Below are positions 58,110 through 64,000 of a stretch of DNA of 64,000 nt, in pieces (position 1 is the first letter of the stretch; every line of letters starts with the position of its first letter). The notes under the pieces are model-generated. The model did not search any database and was not told the DNA's origin. It saw only the letters and a program-made list of their open reading frames with translations. Source of the stretch: Mesorhabditis belari (Eukaryota; Nematoda; Chromadorea; Rhabditida; Rhabditidae); the NCBI GenBank assembly GCA_958450365.1, contig CAUEEP010000170.1, forward strand, positions 282,894 through 346,893, in the 5' to 3' direction. Both the position numbers and the translations under genes were made by a program.

Positions 58110-58746
58110 AAAACACTTGAACATTTTCAGAAGTGGTCTCATCGACGGTCTCGTCGAGGGTCTCGTCAACAGTCTCATCAAGTTTCTCCAAATGAGAGAA
58201 CAAAAAAGAGAAATTTTTGAAGAGAAACAGACCTTACAACAGAAATTCCAATCAGCTATCTTTTTATTTAATTTTAATATCTTTCTTCTGCATCAAATTT
58301 GGTCTAAAGTTTTTGTTTCTTTTTCCTACCAAATTTTCCATCTTTTTTAAAGTTAACAACACAGTTTCTTCGCATTTTTGTAGTTTTTCAGATAATTGTA
58401 AAATAAACTTTTAAGATTACTTTGGCAACAGGATTTGGTGCAAATGGCAAATGCAAAATGATGCTAATGCTTTCAAGGCTCGAGTGATTCAGGACTCGCG
58501 CAAGCAGCATTTTCCCGATTTGGCCACTTTTAGTGGTCATCCTGAGATCCCAATCTTAATTCAATGGATTTCAATGTTTCGAATGTTCTTGAAACAACAA
58601 CATGCTCAAAAGCGAATCCCAGCATTGATTCGCTTCAGAAATTTCTTCAAAAAGCATGTGATAAACTCGATGCCTCTTTCCATTTGGCCACGATGAATGC
58701 ATTTCTCAAATGTCACAAGGCCCATAAATATCTTTTTAAATGGAAC
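58110..58746 (+). other. Two exon-like blocks of unknown gene
   Basis: From a TTTTCAG acceptor near 58130, one frame reads SGLIDGLVEGLVNSLIKFLQ followed by MREQKREIFEEKQ; the alternative frame is Arg/Ser/Gln-rich. A second block from about 58448 reads NDANAFKARVIQDSRKQHFP. After a one-base shift near 58555 it continues KFLQKACDKLDASFHLATMN and ends FLKCHKAHKYLFKWN with a stop at 58747. The MREQK block also occurs in the last exon of GTPase copy 3, so this may be 3' material of the same locus. No domain recognised. Confidence 0.35.
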
Positions 58747-58749
58747 TAG

Positions 58750-59300
58750 GCTTTCTTGTTTAATATTACTTTAAAAACCAATTGTTAAAGTGAGTTGATT
58801 TCTCTTTTATCGGTTTCTATCTTTAAAGAAAATATTAGTTGCAATAATCCTGCCGCACCCCGTAGAATGAAAACGCCTTTAACTCAAAAAAAGTTAGCTT
58901 TTGTCTATTAACGTTTTTGTTTGCAGTAGAATGCCTAAATCTTAAATTTTTAACGTCTCTTTCTCTCTCTTAGCCACTAATCATCGATAGATGCAATAAG
59001 GTGCTGGAGTAGGTTTTTTTTCTGTGAGGAAAAGAAATGTTGTGATGCGTTTGTTTATTCTAAAGATTTTTTTGTTTTGCAGCTAATAAACAGCCGATAC
59101 CGAAAGCAAAATCTTGAAAATTGGGCAGAGAAAGTGAAGAACTTGACGATTTATCATTTGCTTTGATAGCCAACATATAATCGTGGAAATATGTATTTTC
59201 GCCTTGGTTTCTGAGTTGATGTTAGCAAAAATTAGAATGAACCCTTCATTTTCCTTCCCCGTTTCCCCCTCGCCTCAATTCTGATTTTGCTGCTTTACTC
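58750..59300. other. No supported gene
   Basis: AT-rich flank between the exon-like blocks and the mariner; no coding seen. Confidence 0.45.
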
Positions 59301-60199
59301 CTGACTTTAAGCTTGGAGAATCTGCCCGAGAATCGCATAACTCTATTTCAAAGGCCTATGGCGAAGGTAGTATTAGCGAAAGCCAATGTTATCGATGGTT
59401 TGAGCGATTTCAAAGTGGAAACGAAAGCCTAGAAGATGAGCCTCACGAAGGAGGTCCTCGAAAGCTGGATGAGTCTCAACTTTTGCAAATTATTGAAGAA
59501 GATCTCACTTGCACCGATCGGAAGTTGTCGGAAATGTTCAATGTTCATCATAGCACCATTCAAGAGCATTTACATTTGATTGGAAAGCGAAACAGATGCG
59601 GAAAATGGGTCCCACATGAACTGACCCTCAATCACAAAATTGCCCGTATTGTTATTTGTTTGAACAAGAACACTTGTTCAATTTTGATTCAAAAATCAAA
59701 AGCGGATGATTTTGGGAAACCAATTGTTACTTCTGATAAAACGCGGATATTATATGATAACGTTAAGCGCAAGCACCATTGGCTATCACCAAAGCAAGCC
59801 CCGGTTGTCACGTCAAAACCTGGTCTTCATGGAAAGAAGTTGATGTTGTGCGTATGGTGGAACTATCGTGGATTGATTTATTTGAAACTGTTCAAACCGG
59901 GTAAAACTGTCACAACTGACCCGACCCGGCCGCCAAAACTCGAAAATGGACATGTCTACTCTAAAGCAGTTCATCTCCGATCAGCTGTTCAAGGATTCCC
60001 AGGAAGTCGAAAATGCGGTCACCAACTATTTTTCGTCAAAAAGGCCCCAGTTCTTTGAAGCTGGAATTATTGAATTGAGCAAAAGATGGCATGATGTCCT
60101 AAATCATAATGGAGAATACCTTTTCTACTAAACCTCTTTATTTATTGTTTTTTGAAATAAAAATTCGGGTCAAAAAAATTTGCATTATTTTCCCGCCAA
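59301..60199 (+). pseudogene. Mariner transposase with internal deletion
   Basis: The HTH half is present: SISKAYGEGSISESQCYRWF, ERFQSGNESLEDEPHEGGPR, then TDRKLSEMFNVHHSTIQEHL. The core continues KTRILYDNVKRKHHWLSPKQ and GKKLMLCVWWNYRGLIYLKL. After KPGKTVTT about 270 bases are missing, including the second and third catalytic Asp. The C-terminus resumes with STLKQFISDQLFKDSQEVEN and ends GEYLFY at 60129. Same subfamily as the fragment at 46.5 kb, which retains the part missing here. Confidence 0.8.
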
Positions 60200-60640
60200 C
60201 TTCCGCCGCCAAATCGAACCATGGGCTTGACGTACTTGAGTAGAAGACGCTTTCCAATAGGTCGTCTGATCAATGGAGATTCATCTGATTGATGGAGATT
60301 CATCTGATTGATGGAGATTCACCTTTGTTTCATCAGAAAATATCGCTTCACTCAAATCATCGCTCGTCCAACTTTGGTACTTTCGGGCGAAGACCAAACG
60401 AAGTTTCCTGGTCCGAGCGGTCATCTGTGGTTTTTTGATTGGACATCTCGTGTACAATTTTGCTTCGATGAGTCGATTACGTACCGTCCTTATACTAAAT
60501 GCTTCTGTTAAAAATTGACTTGTATAACCGTTGTCCATCGGTTCAGGTTAGGGATGGATCCTGTTTGAAAATTTTGATGATGGATCGATCCTCGGCGCTT
60601 GTTGTTGCATCATGTCAGTCACATTTCAACACTCTTCTCA
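60200..60640 (-). pseudogene. Tc1-like transposase fragment cut by mariner
   Basis: Minus strand: FSIRTVRNRLIEAKLYTRCP, QMTARTRKLRLVFARKYQSW and IFSDETKVNLHQSDES with the first catalytic Asp, then RFGGGS at the mariner junction. A 19-base unit (GATTGATGGAGATTCATCT) is tandemly repeated near 60290, absent from the parallel copy at 47.1 kb. Confidence 0.75.
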
Positions 60641-61193
60641 CACTTATTCCAGCTTTCGATTTTGCTACAAGAAGTTGAACAGTTCTTATAGTGCATCCAA
60701 ATTGCTCGCTCGACTAAATCTTTTGCTTTCATTTCCTTTCTTCGTTCTTCAACAATATTTTTCTTGATCAGAGTAGATAAATATGGGATTTTAAAAAGAA
60801 AATAAAACGACATTTTAAAGAAATATAATTCGTATGAAATAACAAGCAAAAAAAACAAAGCGAAAATACTTTTTTCCACCTTTCTTCATGATTGTTTTCT
60901 GAATTGTTTTCTGAATTGTTGATTTTCTAGCTTATAATAAGCTAATGTTCAAAGTCTTTTCTATTTTTGAAAACTGGAGTCTTTTAGCTCTTTAATACTT
61001 TTGATCGTTTTAAATTCGGTTGACTTTGAATGCTTTAATTTTTGCTAAAATCAATTCGGAAACCAAGGCGAAAATATAGATTTCCACTACTGTATGCCTT
61101 TTCATTGAAATCCAAGAAAATCTTTATGTTTCAATGGAATACGACTGAGCTTGAAAAACATTAAATAAATCACAGCCGAGCAATTAAACAATT
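60641..61193. other. No supported gene
   Basis: 3' flank of the following minus-strand gene; a minus-strand frame at 60619-60879 has no motif. Confidence 0.45.
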
Positions 61194-62546
61194 TTACGGT
61201 TTTGGCGCCTGTTGATTGACGAGCTGAATGAGGCTTTCGATTATTCCCTTTGTTAACCGAACAGCTTTCACATCTTTGTTTTGATTGATGGGATACGATC
61301 GCAACCCACGTTTGGCATAATCTGATAGATTCAACGCTAACACGTCGATTTCGCCTGCGCTCGAAGGCAAGCCAATGATTTTTCGATGCCTAGCTTCTAC
61401 AATAAACCAAAAACTGTCTATGGCCGAGTGCCGGAGAAGATCGTTCGATCCCTGAAGACGTTTTGAGACATTCCTATGGCAAGCACTATAGGCTTTCAGT
61501 TGTTGCTGTGTTCGAGCCGAATAGATGATCCATGGCCAGTCCAACGGTTGAACGTTCCACCGAAAGATGTAACTCGAGTAGTTGGAACTCGTCGGGTCTG
61601 GCTCGAAAAGCCGTGGAATCTCGCTGATCGTTCTCGCTCCAAACCTGTTGTTTAGCCAATTACTATCAAAATTGGCAAATCGCAGATAGTTGAAACCGAT
61701 GCCCACAACTCGCCATAATACTTGCCCACTCATTCGAAAATTTCTCCCCGTAAATTCGCCTTCTAAAAACGCCTTTTCTGAGAAGTCAATTTTCAGGAAA
61801 AGTTTTTCTTCTTTCGACAACAAGATCCAAGAGTCTTCTATGTTTTTCTCGTTCCAATAAACGGCCAAACTCAAAGAAATCTCCTCAGGTTCAGGTATAT
61901 CGAGACATGAATTGGAAAACAATTGTTGCAAAAAACCCACTCGCAAAGCTTTCAATGTGGCAAACTCGTGTAAAAGTGTCTGCAGATCGAAATTCACTCT
62001 CGTGTCAGCGGTTTTGTATCGCTCCGTTGGATCACTGAGAAAAAGATCAGTGATTTTTTCGTGTAAAAGGTTGGACAACTCTTGAATGAGCCAAGCTTGT
62101 CGAGCCAGGAACATTGAAATCTTTATGATCTCATTTTCGTGCAATTCTTCCATGAGCTCGAAAAGTTTGCTTTCCTTGCTGTGTTGGGCAATCGGAGGCT
62201 CGTCAATTAAAAAAACGTAATCCTTCAGTAAATTGTTGGTATTCTTGAGGTTCTCTGCTAATTCGGTGTACAATTTGTCGTTGTTGATCGATCGATGGGT
62301 TTTTATGCCGAGATGTCCGGTAGTCTTAAGAAGATTCCGCATGAGCAAGTCTTCAAATCCTTTACTCTCAGGCTGATCTTTTATAAGTGCTAGTTTTGCC
62401 TTGTAGTAGGTTTCGATGGTTTTCATCTGCTCTTCGTAAATCTCGCAAACTCCTATCTTTCTTGGCGATCCTTCATAGATTTCGTGGTCGTGCCAGAAAT
62501 CCTTGATTAGACGTTGCATTTTGTCGTGATATTCTGGTTCCGCACC
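61194..62546 (-). CDS. Unrecognised protein, last exon (about 450 residues)
   Basis: A single large uninterrupted exon from a TTTTCAG acceptor (exon starts at 62546) to the stop at 61194-61196. The first in-frame ATG is at 62519, but the frame is open from the acceptor (AEPEYHDKMQRL), so an upstream exon is likely. The N-terminal half is helical and charged (YEEQMKTIETYYKAKLALIK). The C-terminal half is mixed, with aromatic stretches (QVLWRVVGIGFNYLRF; IFRWNVQPLDWPWIIYSART). No signal peptide, membrane segment or family motif was recognised. The intact frame, in contrast to its neighbours, suggests a living gene. The transposon at 62608 lies in the intron just upstream. Confidence 0.65.
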   Translation of the reverse strand, partial: GAEPEYHDKMQRLIKDFWHDHEIYEGSPRKIGVCEIYEEQMKTIETYYKAKLALIKDQPESKGFEDLLMRNLLKTTGHLGIKTHRSINNDKLYTELAENLKNTNNLLKDYVFLIDEPPIAQHSKESKLFELMEELHENEIIKISMFLARQAWLIQELSNLLHEKITDLFLSDPTERYKTADTRVNFDLQTLLHEFATLKALRVGFLQQLFSNSCLDIPEPEEISLSLAVYWNEKNIEDSWILLSKEEKLFLKIDFSEKAFLEGEFTGRNFRMSGQVLWRVVGIGFNYLRFANFDSNWLNNRFGARTISEIPRLFEPDPTSSNYSSYIFRWNVQPLDWPWIIYSARTQQQLKAYSACHRNVSKRLQGSNDLLRHSAIDSFWFIVEARHRKIIGLPSSAGEIDVLALNLSDYAKRGLRSYPINQNKDVKAVRLTKGIIESLIQLVNQQAPKP

Positions 62547-62607
62547 TGAAAAGGGTCTATTTTTATCGTGTATGTTTAGTCAATAAATGCTAGCTGATTT
62601 CTCACTA

Positions 62608-63978
62608 CACTGCTCCACATAATTATAGCTCGATCGGTCTTTTTGTTGAAAACTAAGTTCCTAAAATGTATCGGCAAAAGTTGCCAAAAAAAGATATCAT
62701 TTATGATCACTAATTAGCATAAGAAATCAAAATAGCATAGACAATTTTGACATTTTCTCAAAAAACCCTTTTGAAAATTTACAGAATTATAGCTCCATTT
62801 CACTTTTTTTATCCATTTTTTCTACAATGGTTGTTTTTGTTTCTTTAACTTGCTATTAGTCATAATTTTTGTTTTTTCAGGTAATGCCGCGTGGAACTCT
62901 TCGAAACACCGACTCACCGACTTTGAAAGGGCCAAATCGATGCGAAAAAAGCTCAAGGACTGTCAAATCAAAAAATTGCTCCAGATCTGAACAGAAATCA
63001 CAAAGTGATCAACATTTGTCAACGATCCGACGGGATATGAAACAGCAACCCATTTTGGTCGGCTATCTTCAATCTCCGATCGAGAAAAGCGAGTAATTAT
63101 TTGAGAAGCTTCCAACAATGTGACGACGTGCAGCAAGCTCAAGGCGAATCCGCGATTGAATGTCTCCGCCGAAACGGTCCGACGTATGATTTCGAAAAGC
63201 AAGTTTACCACATGAAAAAAATGAAGAAAACACCACGGTTGAAACGCCATCATCATCAATCCCGGGTCGACTTCGCAAGAAACAACAAGCGAATCGATTG
63301 GAAAAAAAAGTAAGGCGTTTACAGCTTAAACCTTTAAACCTTTTTTTATTCAGATTGTGTTTTCGGATGAGAAGAAGTTTAATTGTGATGGTCCAGATGG
63401 CTTTCAATCGTACTGGCATGATCTGCGCAAGGACAAGCTTCGAGATTCGAGACGGAGCTTTAAGGGAGGCCGAATCATGGTGTGGGCTGCGATTGCATCG
63501 ACAGGACGAGTCAAACTGTGCTTCATTTCGAAGTAGATGAATGGATCGGACTACCGGGTCGTCGTGGAAATTTGTCTTTTTGGAAGCAAAATCGCACGCA
63601 AAATTACGTTTTTATGCAGGATGGAGCTCCAATTCATCGATGTCGTCACACACAAGATTGGTTGCAAAGAAAGTGAATAACTCTCCTCTCCTGGCCGACC
63701 TGCTCCCCCGACTTGAATGTGATCTAGAATGTCTAGGTCTTCATGGTTCACAAGATTTACGACGGAAACAAGATGCATCGCAACGTTGGTGAGCTCAAAC
63801 CCGCCATCATTGGCGCATGGCACCAGGTCGACCAGAAGTTGATTGATAGCTTCTACCTAAGCTTGGACAATCGAATTTTTTAGCTAATTCATCAAAATAA
63901 TGGACCTATTGGTTATTTAAATGTTTTTATTGTTTTGTTATTTTTTGTTAATGAAGTTATTCATGAAGTGAAGCAGTG
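62608..63978 (+). mobile_element. Tc1/mariner-superfamily transposon with TA flanks
   Basis: Starts CACTGCTCCACATAATTATA after TA at 62606-62607 and ends GTGAAGCAGTG before TA at 63979-63980; 1371 bases. The terminal repeats match over about 12 bases (CACTGCTYCAC). It encodes a transposase and occupies the region just upstream of the last exon of the minus-strand gene. Confidence 0.75.
62884..63883 (+). pseudogene. Tc1-type transposase, damaged
   Basis: After a TTTTCAG acceptor, MPRGTLRNTDSPTLKGPNRC and a basic segment form the N-terminal part, which is broken. The catalytic part starts QIVFSDEKKFNCDGPDGFQS (first Asp) with WHDLRKDK and GGRIMVWAAIASTGRVKLCF. After shifts, NYVFMQDGAPIHRCRHTQDW carries the second Asp. 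The SPDLN-x-IEN block is reduced to LLADLLPRLECDLEC across another shift, so the Glu site is lost. It ends near 63883. Confidence 0.75.
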
Positions 63979-64000
63979 TATTATCCTATTTTAATTGCAC

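Overview
The window reads as AT-rich nuclear DNA of a nematode. Coding exons are short and separated by introns with GTRAGT-type donors and TTTTCAG-type acceptors, many introns being only about 40-110 bases. The recognisable families are a Str-class serpentine chemoreceptor, an EGF plus DEG/ENaC channel gene of the EGAS type, AIG1-like GTPases with a Cys-rich module, Tc1/Tc3/mariner/pogo transposases, a CR1/jockey-like LINE and many hairpin MITEs. Nothing looks prokaryotic: there are no operons or ribosome-binding sites, and most long open frames are exon pieces or transposon remnants.

Layout. 0-6 kb: an unassigned plus-strand exon, then a minus-strand Str chemoreceptor gene whose exon phases mostly chain (2.03-6.04 kb). 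6-20 kb: mostly non-coding, with hairpin MITE families, a decayed minus-strand mariner (9.1-10.06 kb) and small tandem repeats. 22.0-29.5 kb: a plus-strand EGF-array plus DEG/ENaC channel gene with several frame breaks; its 3' part is duplicated at 34-35.2 kb. 30.9-31.5 kb: a small minus-strand gene of repeated short exons. 35.9-37.1 kb: a Tc1-like element.

37.9-58.7 kb is the most interesting region. It holds three plus-strand copies of a GTPase gene (38.0-40.5, 41.2-45.5 and 53.0-58.0 kb). Exon phases show that Pro/Gln/Met-rich N-terminal exons are spliced to the GTPase exon. Copy 1 has an intact GTPase exon. Copy 2 is wrecked by a 2.6 kb LINE and internal deletions. Copy 3 has the fullest exon set but two frame breaks. 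Two C-terminal fragments of a further paralogue lie head to head, each next to a pogo-type DNA-binding fragment. Together they form a large imperfect inverted repeat (45.53-46.47 versus 49.96-50.99 kb) around a nest of mariner and Tc1 debris. A Tc3-like element with about 204-base terminal repeats (51.43-53.00 kb) sits just upstream of copy 3.

59-64 kb: a mariner abutting a Tc1 fragment, a minus-strand gene for an unrecognised protein of about 450 residues, and a complete-length Tc1/mariner-superfamily element (62.61-63.98 kb) just upstream of that gene's last exon.

Several otherwise convincing exons are broken by one- or two-base indels, several of them beside short G or T runs. Genuine decay and consensus errors cannot be told apart here. 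GTPase, EGAS and Str assignments come from motif recognition by eye; no database search was run.
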